Part shown: one piece after another, positions 1 to 9,575 of the stretch
How positions within the stretch are numbered: the stretch's first letter is position 1
How the letters are laid out: each line of letters begins with the position of its first letter
NCBI RefSeq assembly: GCF_014200435.1
Contig: NZ_JACHBR010000002.1
Location: 52,501-116,500, forward strand
From: Sphaerisporangium krabiense
GTDB lineage: Bacteria; Actinomycetota; Actinomycetes; Streptosporangiales; Streptosporangiaceae
Direction: 5' to 3'
Length of the DNA stretch: 64,000 nt
Program-made: the position numbers and the translations under genes
Notes under the pieces: generated by a model
Told to the model about the DNA's origin: nothing
Seen by the model: the letters and a program-made list of their open reading frames with translations, nothing else
The model's database searches: none

Positions 1-1552
<1,552 letters not shown>

Positions 1553-1700
1553 ACAAAGCAACAACACCCGCTGCGCGGGTGGTGCTCGCGTCCACTGTGT
1601 GATCTCAGAGACATCAAACCTGAGACCCACACCGATACCAATGTCCTATCGCGAGGTGGGTGTGTTGGTGGGTGGTGTGCTCGGTTGGTTGTTTCACGGG

Positions 1701-1818
1701 GTTACGGCGGTTTTAGCGGAAGGGAAACACCCGGTTACATTCCGAACCCGGAAGTTAAGCTTTCCAGCGCCGATGGTACTGCACCGGGGACGGTGTGGGA
1801 GAGTAGGACACCGCCGGA
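1701..1818 (+). rRNA. rrf: 5S ribosomal RNA
   Basis: The segment begins with GTTACGGCGG and ends with GACACCGCCGGAC, which pair as the terminal helix I. It contains the conserved internal CCGAACCCGGAAGTTAAG block and the CGCCGATGGTACTGC block of actinobacterial 5S. It is about 118 nt long and lies 150 nt behind the 23S 3' end in the usual 16S-23S-5S order. The intervening spacer contains a short hairpin at about 1564-1579 and no tRNA. Confidence 0.95.
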
Positions 1819-1832
1819 CAATTTTTCGAATA

Positions 1833-1883
1833 GCAGGAAGGGCCATCCAGGAGCCGCAGGGCTTCCAGGGTGGCCCTTCCTGC
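1833..1883 (+). terminator. rRNA operon terminator hairpin
   Basis: A perfect 13-bp inverted repeat (GCAGGAAGGGCCA at 1833-1845 and its complement at 1871-1883) extends inward by further G-U/G-C pairs. It is followed by ATTTCC and sits 14 nt after the 5S gene, the expected site for transcription termination of the rrn operon. Confidence 0.8.
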
Positions 1884-2446
1884 ATTTCCAGGACTTATTT
1901 CTCCCCGGTTCCCACTGTCTGTCGCGTCCCGGTGGGTGGCATTAGGGCCGGCGCAGGGCAACAGACGGGCCCCGCAAGTGACCGCTAGGACGTGCGAAGC
2001 CGTGCCGGCACGCCGGGATGGCGGCAGGGCCGTATGGCGGCAGGGCCGTGTCGAGATAGTGCCTGGCCTCACTCAGAAAGAGCGACCACGGGACTGCGCC
2101 GGGATACGGGCCTCGCCTCCGGCTCGGGCTGTGTTTTCCAGGCGCTGACGCGCGTCTTCTCGCACCGCGTACTGCAAGAGGTCCGGCTGGCCGCCGTTGC
2201 AGGCGCCGAGCTCCGCCGACCTGCGTCTCGCCGACGCGGCGCCGTATTGAAGGACACGCGGGAGGGCGGCGGGAGCACAGGGTCTCTACTGCGGGAGCAC
2301 AGGGCCTCTACTTGCGACGGTGAGGAGGCCGACAGGGGGTCTGCTTGCGACGGTGAGCAGGTTGGGCCGGGGGTCTTCTTGCGATGGCGGGGAGGCCGAT
2401 CTGGGCGAGGGGGGCGGCGTTGTGTTGGCGTCTGGGCTTGTGGGGG
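1884..2446. other. non-coding interval with short tandem duplications
   Basis: I see no credible gene here; open frames lack ribosome sites and family resemblance. The interval holds several short duplications. A perfect 16-bp tandem copy (ATGGCGGCAGGGCCGT) lies at 2018-2033 and 2034-2049. A roughly 20-bp near-repeat containing GGAGCACAGGG lies at about 2272-2316. Three degenerate copies of a roughly 35-bp unit beginning CTTGCGA(C/T)GG lie at about 2311-2410. A stretch near 2108-2135 resembles the dispersed repeat found at 33353 and 33704. Confidence 0.5.
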
Positions 2447-3970
2447 TTAGGGCGGTGGGGGTGGGGCTTGCGGTGATGGGGCGGGAGGTTGGGGGGGAGG
2501 GGTGAAGAGGGTTTCGGTGGGGGCGTTGATGGTGTCCAGGACTTTGCCTGTGAAGTAGACCGTGCCGATGGCTAGGACATGTGGGCCGAGTTCGGTGAGG
2601 AGTCTGCGGGTGAGTTGAGACTCGTCGATGGCGGTCCAGGTCGCGGGGAGGGGGGCGGTGAAGCGCAGGTGTGGGAGCGCCAGGCGTACGAACGTGACCG
2701 GGAGGCCGGCGAGTTCGGTGACGGCTCCTTCGATGTCCTTGTGGTCGGGGAGGCACAGGAGGACATGGTCCACGCGGGGCCAGTGCCGTAGGGCCATCGT
2801 GAGGGCCGTGGCGACGCCGGCTCGGTTGATGGCCGAGTCGACGCACAGCTTGGTTCCGCTCTCGGGAAGGGTGTGGAACGACAGGCGGCCGGGGAGCCGT
2901 ACGGACGCGAGCACGTCCGTCAGCGTCTTCGGGGGCGGGAGGGGCAGGTTCAGCAGGGAAAGCATGCGCGCGGCGGCGGCGCAGCCCAGTACGGCGTTGC
3001 GTCGGCCGTAGGAGGGGGGAAGGAGATCAGGGGGCAGCGTGCCGCCCTCGGCACTGACCGTCTCCAGATCCACCGTCTCCAGATCCACCGTCTCCAGATC
3101 CACCGTCTCCAGATCCACCGTCTCCAGATCCACCGTCTCCAGATCCACCCTCCCTGCTTCCACCTCAGCCGCCTTCGCTGCTTCCGCCTCGGGTACCTCC
3201 ATGGGTTCGGTCTTTGAGGGGGAGCTCGCTTCGGTGTCCGTGGAGTCGTTGGTCGGCTCGGTGTCGCGTCGGAGTGCTGTGCCGGTGCTGAGGCGTGTGG
3301 TCTTTCCAGGTCGTGTGGTGCGGTCGCGGAGCACGGTGGTGATCGCTTGGTGGACGGCCGGCTGTTGGGGGAGGGAGAGGACGGCCTGGGTGCGGGCGGA
3401 TGTCACCGCGGCCTTTTCGCGGGCTATCTCGGCGGGGGTGTCGCCGAGGACGCCGACGTGCTCGGCGAAGATCTCGGTGATGGCCACGGTGTGCGGGGGG
3501 AACAGGGAGACCTCGTCGGAGGCTCCGCCCATGCCGGCTTCGAGCACGATGACGTCGGCCTCGATGTCTCGCGCGTGCAGGATGCCCGCGATCGTGAAAA
3601 GGCCGACAGGGGAGAGGTATCCGGGAGATTCGCGGCGGTCCGGCATGGACCCCAGGGCCTTGGAGATCCGGGCGGCCAGAGCGCTCAGCGACGCATCCGA
3701 GATGGCGGTGCCGTTCACTCTGACGCGTTCACGGTTGGCGCGCAGCGCCGGGCTGGTGACGGAGACGACCCTCAGGCCCGCGGCGGCGAGGTAGGCGGAC
3801 GCGTAGGTGGCGGTCGTGCCCTTGCCCTTGGAGCCGACGACGGTGAGGACGGGGGCGCTCGCCGTGGGGGCGCCGAGCAGGTCCAGGAGCCGGCGGGCTC
3901 GGGCGAGGCTGCGGCGCTCTCCCTGGCCGCGGGCGCGCCATTCGGCGAAGAAGACGTCGTCCGGGCTCAC
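2447..3970 (-). CDS. divergent Mur-ligase / folylpolyglutamate-synthase-like protein
   Basis: This 507-residue protein has the Mur-ligase/FolC layout. It shows an ATP loop GSKGKGTT (46-53; FolC usually has GTNGKGS), an acidic motif EAGMGGASD near 144-152, an AEHVGVLG/REKAAV segment near 169-188 equivalent to the FolC 'DHtexLG...EKAgIik' region, and a C-terminal Rossmann-like domain. The C-domain signature that is AHNPxG in FolC is VDSAINRAG here, so a catalytic-region motif has drifted. An acidic low-complexity linker of about 80 residues (225-305) separates the domains and contains six exact VDLET repeats. The tail is proline-rich. It is divergent from the genuine folC, with starts 90 bp apart. 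Either an old folC duplicate with a new substrate or a decaying copy is possible; the intact frame favours the former. Confidence 0.75.
   Translation of the reverse strand: MSPDDVFFAEWRARGQGERRSLARARRLLDLLGAPTASAPVLTVVGSKGKGTTATYASAYLAAAGLRVVSVTSPALRANRERVRVNGTAISDASLSALAARISKALGSMPDRRESPGYLSPVGLFTIAGILHARDIEADVIVLEAGMGGASDEVSLFPPHTVAITEIFAEHVGVLGDTPAEIAREKAAVTSARTQAVLSLPQQPAVHQAITTVLRDRTTRPGKTTRLSTGTALRRDTEPTNDSTDTEASSPSKTEPMEVPEAEAAKAAEVEAGRVDLETVDLETVDLETVDLETVDLETVDLETVSAEGGTLPPDLLPPSYGRRNAVLGCAAAARMLSLLNLPLPPPKTLTDVLASVRLPGRLSFHTLPESGTKLCVDSAINRAGVATALTMALRHWPRVDHVLLCLPDHKDIEGAVTELAGLPVTFVRLALPHLRFTAPLPATWTAIDESQLTRRLLTELGPHVLAIGTVYFTGKVLDTINAPTETLFTPPPQPPAPSPQAPPPPP
3059..3148. repeat. 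perfect 15-bp tandem repeat, six copies, in-frame
   Basis: The 15-bp unit CGTCTCCAGATCCAC is repeated six times without a mismatch. It lies inside the Mur-ligase-like gene and encodes six exact VDLET pentapeptides in the interdomain linker. Because the unit is a multiple of three, copy-number change by slippage would keep the frame open. Perfect identity suggests recent expansion. Confidence 0.98.
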
Positions 3971-4060
3971 CGCACAAGTCTATTGCCGGGCGCGGTTCCC
4001 GGTTTCCACAGGCCGCGGGACGGTCGGCCGGGCGGTGATGCAGGCCGATAAGCTGACGGA

Positions 4061-5386
4061 GTGATGGCAGGGCAGGAAATTCGAGTCGTCGAGGCCGCGA
4101 TCCGCGAGCGTGGAGTCGAGTGGGACATCGATCCCACGCTCGACCGCATCGCCGGGCTGGCGGACATCCTCGGGCATCCGGAGCGCATGTACCCGGTCAT
4201 CCACATCGCCGGCACCAACGGCAAGTCCAGCACGGCCCGCATGGTCGACGCGCTGCTGCGCGCCCGGAACCTGCGGACCGGCCGGTACACCAGCCCGGAG
4301 TTCTCCGAGATGCGCGAGCGCATCTGCGTGGACGGCGTCCCCCTCCCCGAGGATCGCTTCATCGAGGTCTACCGCGAGATCGAGCCTTACCTGGAGATCA
4401 TCGACGGGAAGCTCGGCCGGGTGAGCTTCTTCGAGGTGCTCACCGCGATGGCGTTCGCGGCGTTCGCGGACGCTCCGGTCGACTTCGCGGTCGTCGAGAC
4501 CGGCATGGGCGGCACCTGGGACGCGACGAACATCGCGGACGGCACGGTCGCCGTGATCACGCCGATCTCCCTCGACCACACCGAGTATCTGGGGCCGGAC
4601 GTCGAGACGATCGCCGGGGAGAAGGCGGGCATCATCAAGCCGGGCGCGACGGCGGTCCTGGCGCAGCAGCCGCTGGCCGCCGCCGAGGTGCTGGTCAGGC
4701 ATGCGGCGGAGGTCGGGGCCACCGTGGCGCGCGAGGGGCTGGAGTTCGGCGTGCTGCACCGCGAGCTGGCCATGGGCGGCCAGATGCTCCGGCTGCAGGG
4801 CCTCAAGGGCGTCTACCAGGACATCTTTCTTCCGCTGTACGGCGCGCACCAGGCGGGCAACGCGGCCTTGGCTCTCGCGGCCGTGGAGGCTCTCACCGCA
4901 GGCGATGATCCGCTCGACGAGGAGCTGGTGCGGCAGGCGTTCGCGGAGGTCTCCAGCCCCGGGCGGCTGGAGGTCATACGGCGCGGGCCGACGGTACTGG
5001 TGGACGCCGCGCACAACCCGGGCGGCATGGAGGCGAGCGTCGAGGCGGTCAGCGAGTCGTTCGGGTTCACCCGTCTCATCGCCGTCGTCGCGGTCATGGG
5101 GGACAAGGACGTGGACACGATCCTGGAGCTTCTGGAGCCGATCGTCGAAGAGATCGTGGTGACGCGCAACTCGTCCCCGCGCTCCATGGACGTGGCCGAG
5201 CTGGCCGAGCGCGCCGAGGGCATGTTCGGCCCCGAGCGGGTGCACCGCGCCGACCGGCTCGACGGGGCCATCGACACGGCCATGGGGCTCGCCGACCAGG
5301 GCGACGAGTTCGGCTCCGGCGTACTCATCACCGGCTCCGTCGTGACCGCGGGCGACGCCCGCATCCTCCTGAAGGCGACCCGATGA
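4061..5386 (+). CDS. folC: bifunctional folylpolyglutamate synthase / dihydrofolate synthase
   Basis: The enzyme adds L-glutamate to dihydropteroate or tetrahydrofolate with ATP, in folate synthesis and retention. Its 441 residues match family length. The sequence shows the ATP loop GTNGKSS (51-57), the ETGMGGTWDATN metal/omega-loop motif, ISLDHTEYLG followed by GEKAGIIKPG, and the C-domain signature DAAHNPGG near residues 315-322. GTG at 4061 and ATG at 4064 are adjacent alternative starts. The stop overlaps the next reading frame by ATGA, and DUF4233 and ndk lie downstream, a common actinobacterial arrangement. It is the intact counterpart of the divergent paralogue at 2447-3970. Confidence 0.95.
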   Translation: MMAGQEIRVVEAAIRERGVEWDIDPTLDRIAGLADILGHPERMYPVIHIAGTNGKSSTARMVDALLRARNLRTGRYTSPEFSEMRERICVDGVPLPEDRFIEVYREIEPYLEIIDGKLGRVSFFEVLTAMAFAAFADAPVDFAVVETGMGGTWDATNIADGTVAVITPISLDHTEYLGPDVETIAGEKAGIIKPGATAVLAQQPLAAAEVLVRHAAEVGATVAREGLEFGVLHRELAMGGQMLRLQGLKGVYQDIFLPLYGAHQAGNAALALAAVEALTAGDDPLDEELVRQAFAEVSSPGRLEVIRRGPTVLVDAAHNPGGMEASVEAVSESFGFTRLIAVVAVMGDKDVDTILELLEPIVEEIVVTRNSSPRSMDVAELAERAEGMFGPERVHRADRLDGAIDTAMGLADQGDEFGSGVLITGSVVTAGDARILLKATR

Positions 5387-5679
5387 CCTCCCCAGAGCCG
5401 GACGCCCCCGAGCGCGCGCGGGTGACCTCCTCACAAGCCCCGGGCGATCTCGCCCCTGGCCCTGCACCCTCCCGAAAGCCGCGACCCGCTGAACGCGGAC
5501 GGACGGTCGCGGAGGAGCGCTATTCCGCTGGGGGTGAGCCGGGAAGTTCGAGTGGACCGGCTCCCGCCGGGGTGGTTCGGCGGCGACCCGGAAGCCGTCA
5601 TCTGGTGACGGCGCGGCGGCTTCGGAGGGGCTGCGGCGTGCTGAGGGCGGGCGGACGGCCGCGGAAGGTGAGTCGGTGA
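5383..5679 (+). CDS. hypothetical protein, disordered, between folC and the DUF4233 gene
   Basis: The 98-codon frame starts with an ATG overlapping the folC stop (ATGA) and ends with a TGA overlapping the earliest possible start of the next gene. The product is rich in Pro, Arg, Ser and Ala, with no recognisable domain, membrane segment or motif. The overlap geometry suggests translational coupling, but the base composition is less codon-structured than its neighbours. It may simply be spacer DNA that is open by chance. I do not recognise a family. Confidence 0.35.
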   Translation: MTSPEPDAPERARVTSSQAPGDLAPGPAPSRKPRPAERGRTVAEERYSAGGEPGSSSGPAPAGVVRRRPGSRHLVTARRLRRGCGVLRAGGRPRKVSR

Positions 5680-5696
5680 TGGCGGGGGAGTCCAGC

Positions 5697-6065
5697 ATGT
5701 CAGGGGAGAAGACGGTTGCCGGTGGGGGCGGGCGGTTCAAGGTCACGCCTGGGATGCGGCGGCTCGGGGCGAGCGTGTTGGGGATGGAGGCGATCGTCCT
5801 CGGGCTGGTGACGCCGGTGGCGATCGTGATCAACAAGGTGTCGCCAGGGGTGGCCGTGACGGTCGGGCTGGGGCTCGCGGTGGCGTGCGTCGTGGTGGCG
5901 GGCATGCTGAAGCGGCCCTTCGCCTACATCGCGGGCAGCGTGGTGCAGGTCCTGGCCATCGCGACCGGGTTCCTCGTCCCGATCATGTTCTTCCTCGGCG
6001 TGGTGTTCGCCGCGCTGTGGATCACGGCGATATTCGTCGCTCGGCGTGTCGAGGGCGTGACTTAA
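5697..6065 (+). CDS. DUF4233 family membrane protein
   Basis: This small integral membrane protein has about four hydrophobic segments (roughly residues 20-42, 45-65, 68-85 and 90-112) and a short basic C-terminus. Its sequence and position directly after folC match the actinobacterial DUF4233 family, whose function is unknown. I chose ATG 5697 because GGGGGAG lies 6 nt upstream. GTG 5676 and ATG 5679 are in-frame alternatives that would couple it to the preceding frame. It sits 17 nt before an MFS-like gene and is likely co-transcribed from folC through to ndk. Confidence 0.8.
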   Translation: MSGEKTVAGGGGRFKVTPGMRRLGASVLGMEAIVLGLVTPVAIVINKVSPGVAVTVGLGLAVACVVVAGMLKRPFAYIAGSVVQVLAIATGFLVPIMFFLGVVFAALWITAIFVARRVEGVT

Positions 6066-6082
6066 CGCTAAAGTCGGCCGGT

Positions 6083-7798
6083 ATGGCCGTCCCCCCAATC
6101 CAGGCCACGGGCCTCACGGCTCTCGGCCGGGTCAATCGCATACCGCTCGTGCTCGACGTGATCGTCGGGCTGCTGACCGCCGTCGCCCTTCCGCTGGCGA
6201 TGGTGGCCGTCCCGAACACCATCTCGGTGGTCTCCGCCCTGCTGCCTCCGGACATCGCCGGGGTCGGCGTCCTGCGCGCCCACGGGCTCGCCCTGCCGGT
6301 GATGCTCTGCGTGGTGCCGCTCACCGCCGCGGCGCTCGGGCGGTTCTCACCCGCCCCCGTCCTGCTCGCGGGACTGGTGCTGCTGGGCGTGGCCGACGTG
6401 GCCGGAGGCTACGCCGGCTCGGCCGTGGCGGTCGGGGTCCTCAGGGCCCTGCACGGCGCGGCCGCGGGCATGCTCGTCCCCGCCACTCTCGCCGCCTGCC
6501 GGGGACGGTCCGCCTCCTCGCGCGGGGTGCTGGTCTCCGTCTGGGCGGCGGCCCTGGCGGGGGCCCTACTGACCGCTCAGGCGCTGGCGCTGTGGCCGCT
6601 GGACCAGGTGACGTCGTGGCGGGTCACGCTGCAGCCGTACCCGATGCTGACGGGGGTGGCGCTCGCGCTGGCCGCGGCCTACTTCGCGATCAGCCGTCTC
6701 ACCGGAGAGGACGCCCGGACCGCGGAGGACGGTCGGTCGGTGCGGGTGCTGTTCACGCTGGGCCCTTCCGCCGGCGTCGCGCTGCTCGCTCTCGGCACCA
6801 CGTTCGGGTGGCCGCCGTGGTCGATCGTCGTGGCCGCCGCGGTGGCGGTGGCGGTGCTGCTGACGCCGGCGTGCGCGGGGCGGGCCGGAGGGCCGGCAGG
6901 GCGGGCGCTCGCGTTCGTGATGGTCGCCGTCGGCCTGGTGGTGCTGCCGACGGCCGCGCAGGTCACCTACGTGGAGCTGGGCGGCCTCGGCGGGCCGGGG
7001 CTGTCGGGCCTGTGGGCGCCGTTCGGGCTGGCCGTGCTGCTCGTGCTGGCCACCTGCTTCGTCCCGCGGGTCGCGGGCCGGTTCGGTGAGGTTCCGGCGT
7101 CCAAGCTCGCCGCCGGAGGGCTGGTGGCCATGGTGGCCGGGCTGTGCGCGATCCGGCTGCTGGTGCCGGCGCCTTCGGGCATGCCGCTGCTCGTGCCGTT
7201 CGTGCTGCTCGCGGGCGGCGCGGCGGTGGCGGTCGCGTCGGCCGTCCGCGCGGTGCCCTTGTCCACGGCGTTGTCCGCCCTGTCCCTCTGCCTGCCGGCC
7301 GTTCTCAGCGGCTTCCTGCTCGGAACGGGTATCCAAGTGGAACGATTGCATGCGCTCAGCACGTCGGGTGAGGTCACCTCGCAGGCGATGGCCGACGGGT
7401 TCGTCGAGGCGCTGCACGTCTGGGCGCTGGTCGCCGGGTTCGCCGTGGTCGTCATCCTGGTACTGGGGGCGGTGCTGGCGACCCGCTCGGCCGATCGGGC
7501 CCTGGGGGACGTCCCGGCCGACGCCGTGACCGACGTCCCGCCGCGGGGAATGGAGGACGGCGCGGACGAGGGCGGTCACGACCGGGCGGCGGCCGGCGCG
7601 GCGACCGACGCGGCGACCGGCGCGGCCGGCGGGTCCGCGGGCCCGGAGGAGGCGGGCCGGGCGGCGGGCGAGGAGGACGCCGGCGGCGGCCCGGAGACGT
7701 CGATGATCCCGGTGGTGCCCGCGCCCACCCGGTCCCCCGAGGCGGGCGGCGGCGAGGACGGCCGGGAAGGGGACGGCGAGGGGTCCGCGGGCCGGTAA
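6083..7798 (+). CDS. MFS-like multi-spanning membrane protein
   Basis: This 571-residue protein has about 12-14 strongly hydrophobic segments between residues 15 and 470. One of them, [20 protein letters not shown], resembles the motif-C helix of drug-proton antiporters. The last 95 residues are a soluble Ala/Gly/Asp/Glu-rich disordered tail ending [27 protein letters not shown], predicted cytoplasmic. ATG 6083 follows the DUF4233 stop by 17 nt and precedes the first helix. An in-frame upstream extension overlaps DUF4233 and looks spurious. The transported substrate cannot be inferred. Its place between folC/DUF4233 and ndk suggests co-transcription only. Confidence 0.7.
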   Translation: MAVPPIQATGLTALGRVNRIPLVLDVIVGLLTAVALPLAMVAVPNTISVVSALLPPDIAGVGVLRAHGLALPVMLCVVPLTAAALGRFSPAPVLLAGLVLLGVADVAGGYAGSAVAVGVLRALHGAAAGMLVPATLAACRGRSASSRGVLVSVWAAALAGALLTAQALALWPLDQVTSWRVTLQPYPMLTGVALALAAAYFAISRLTGEDARTAEDGRSVRVLFTLGPSAGVALLALGTTFGWPPWSIVVAAAVAVAVLLTPACAGRAGGPAGRALAFVMVAVGLVVLPTAAQVTYVELGGLGGPGLSGLWAPFGLAVLLVLATCFVPRVAGRFGEVPASKLAAGGLVAMVAGLCAIRLLVPAPSGMPLLVPFVLLAGGAAVAVASAVRAVPLSTALSALSLCLPAVLSGFLLGTGIQVERLHALSTSGEVTSQAMADGFVEALHVWALVAGFAVVVILVLGAVLATRSADRALGDVPADAVTDVPPRGMEDGADEGGHDRAAAGAATDAATGAAGGSAGPEEAGRAAGEEDAGGGPETSMIPVVPAPTRSPEAGGGEDGREGDGEGSAGR

Positions 7799-7869
7799 GC
7801 TGCGCACACGCTTCCCCTCTCGCCGGCCGTCTCGCGTGGCGCCTGGCGTTGACAATGAAGGAGATTCCC

Positions 7870-8280
7870 GTGTCCGAGCGCACGCTTGTCCTGATCAAGC
7901 CCGACGGTGTCCGCCGCGGCCTCATCGGTGACGTGATCGCCCGCGTGGAGCGCAAGGGCCTCAAGGTCGTGGCCTTGGAACTTCGCACGCTCGACGTGGA
8001 GACGGCCAAGGCGCACTACGCCGAGCACGCGGAGAAGCCCTTCTTCGGCGAGCTCGTCGAGTTCATCACCTCCGGGCCGCTGGTGGCCCTGGTGCTGGAG
8101 GGGCCGCGCGCGATCGAGGCGTTCCGCTCGCTGGCCGGCGCCACCGACCCGGTGAAGTCGGCGCCGGGCACGATCCGCGGCGACCACGCGCTGGAGATCG
8201 GCGAGAACGTCGTGCACGGCTCCGACTCGCCGGAGTCGGCCGCCCGCGAGGTCAAGCTCTTCTTCCCCGACCGTTTCTGA
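7870..8280 (+). CDS. ndk: nucleoside diphosphate kinase
   Basis: The enzyme transfers the gamma-phosphate from ATP to NDPs through a phosphohistidine and balances NTP/dNTP pools. The 136-residue product begins [19 protein letters not shown]. It carries the family signature [12 protein letters not shown] near residues 112-123, with the catalytic His in HGSD, and keeps the K in LIKPDG, the R in TIRGD and the substrate residues. GTG 7870 is chosen because AAGGAG lies 6 nt upstream; an ATG seven codons earlier lacks a ribosome site. A strong hairpin follows, so ndk ends the folC-led transcript. Confidence 0.97.
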   Translation: MSERTLVLIKPDGVRRGLIGDVIARVERKGLKVVALELRTLDVETAKAHYAEHAEKPFFGELVEFITSGPLVALVLEGPRAIEAFRSLAGATDPVKSAPGTIRGDHALEIGENVVHGSDSPESAAREVKLFFPDRF

Positions 8281-8318
8281 GCGATGGACGTTCCCGGCTC
8301 CCGCGAGGGCCGGGTGGG

Positions 8319-8353
8319 ACGGGCCCCGGCGCGCACGGCGCGCCGGGGCCCGT
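8319..8353 (+). terminator. strong intrinsic-type hairpin after ndk
   Basis: A perfect 16-bp GC-rich stem (8319-8334 with 8338-8353) closes on a 3-nt loop ACG, 38 nt after the ndk stop. There is no clear U-tract, as is common in actinobacteria. Confidence 0.75.
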
Positions 8354-8457
8354 TCGTTGGAGGGTGTTTCCGCAGGTCCCCGCCGTGTGATCAGGTGAGT
8401 GCGACAAGATTTTCCCCGGCGGGGCGGCTCGTTGCCCGCGCGAGTGGGTACGTTCCG

Positions 8458-8481
8458 TTACGATTCGAATGCGAATCGTAA
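8458..8481. promoter_or_regulatory. 10-bp perfect inverted repeat in the mreB promoter region
   Basis: TTACGATTCG at 8458-8467 is followed by AATG and the exact complement CGAATCGTAA at 8472-8481, 37 bp before the mreB start. The left arm contains TACGAT, a good match to an actinobacterial -10 hexamer. The palindrome could therefore be an operator overlapping the promoter, or a hairpin in the leader. The regulator is unknown. Confidence 0.55.
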
Positions 8482-8518
8482 TCTCTCGCGAACGACCTGT
8501 AGGAAGGTTTCCTTCCCC

Positions 8519-9550
8519 ATGGGCAGCAAGCTGGCATTCCTCGGCCGTGACATGGCCGTCGACCTCGGCACCGCCAACACGTTGGTGTACGTGCGGGGGC
8601 GCGGCATCGTGCTCAACGAGCCGTCGGTGGTGGCGATCAACACGACCACCGGCAAGATCGTGGCAGTGGGCATCGAGGCCAAGAGGATGATTGGCCGGAC
8701 GCCCGGGAACATCGTGGCGATACGCCCGCTGAAGGACGGCGTGATCGCCGACTTCGACGTCACGGAGCGCATGCTCCGCTATTTCATCCAGCGCGTGCAC
8801 AAACGGCGGCACTTCGCCAAGCCGCGCATCATCGTCGCCGTCCCGAGCGGGATCACCGGCGTCGAGCAGCGGGCCGTCAAGGAGGCCGGCTACCAGGCCG
8901 GGGCGCGCCGGGTGTACATCATCGAGGAGCCGATGGCCGCCGCGATCGGCGCGCGGCTGCCCGTCCACGAGCCGACCGGCAACATGGTGGTCGACATCGG
9001 CGGCGGCACCACCGAGGTCGCGATCATCTCCATGGGCGGCATCGTGACCAGCCAGTCGATCCGCGTGGGCGGCGACGAGCTGGACCAGGCCATCATCGCG
9101 TTCGCCAAGAAGGAGTACTCCCTGATGCTCGGGGAGCGCACCGCCGAGGAGATCAAGATCGCGATCGGCTCCGCCTGCCCGATGGGGGACGACTGTCACG
9201 CCGAGATCCGCGGCCGTGACCTGGTCACCGGCCTGCCGAAGACGATCGTGGTGTCGGCGGACGAGATCCGCAAGGCGACCGAGGAGCCGCTGAAGTCCAT
9301 CATCGACGCGGTGAAGTCGACGCTGGACAAGTGCCCGCCCGAGCTGTCCGGCGACCTGATGGACCGGGGTGTGGCCCTCACCGGCGGCGGGGCGCTGCTG
9401 AAGGGCATGGACGACCGTCTGCGCGACGAGACCGGCATGCCGATCCATCTCGTGGAGAACGCCCTGGACTCGGTGGCGCTCGGCTCGGGCAAGTGCGTCG
9501 AGGAGTTCGAGGTCCTGCAACAGGTCCTGGTGCCCGAACCGAGACACTGA
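8519..9550 (+). CDS. mreB: rod-shape determining protein, actin homologue
   Basis: MreB is a bacterial actin that forms membrane-associated filaments organising lateral wall synthesis; in mycelial actinobacteria the cluster often acts in spore-wall formation. The 343 residues match family length. The nucleotide-binding motifs are all present: phosphate-1 DLGTANT (15-21), phosphate-2 [11 protein letters not shown] near 160, and the adenosine motif [10 protein letters not shown] near 285. ATG 8519 has AGGAAGG 11 nt upstream; in-frame codons before it lie in the promoter region. It heads the mreBCD-mrdA-rodA operon. Confidence 0.96.
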   Translation: MGSKLAFLGRDMAVDLGTANTLVYVRGRGIVLNEPSVVAINTTTGKIVAVGIEAKRMIGRTPGNIVAIRPLKDGVIADFDVTERMLRYFIQRVHKRRHFAKPRIIVAVPSGITGVEQRAVKEAGYQAGARRVYIIEEPMAAAIGARLPVHEPTGNMVVDIGGGTTEVAIISMGGIVTSQSIRVGGDELDQAIIAFAKKEYSLMLGERTAEEIKIAIGSACPMGDDCHAEIRGRDLVTGLPKTIVVSADEIRKATEEPLKSIIDAVKSTLDKCPPELSGDLMDRGVALTGGGALLKGMDDRLRDETGMPIHLVENALDSVALGSGKCVEEFEVLQQVLVPEPRH

Positions 9551-9575
9551 CCACATCGATGGAGCCGAGAGACCG

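Noticed and set aside
3059-3148. CRISPR array
   Set aside because: The 15-bp units are contiguous with no spacers and keep a coding frame.
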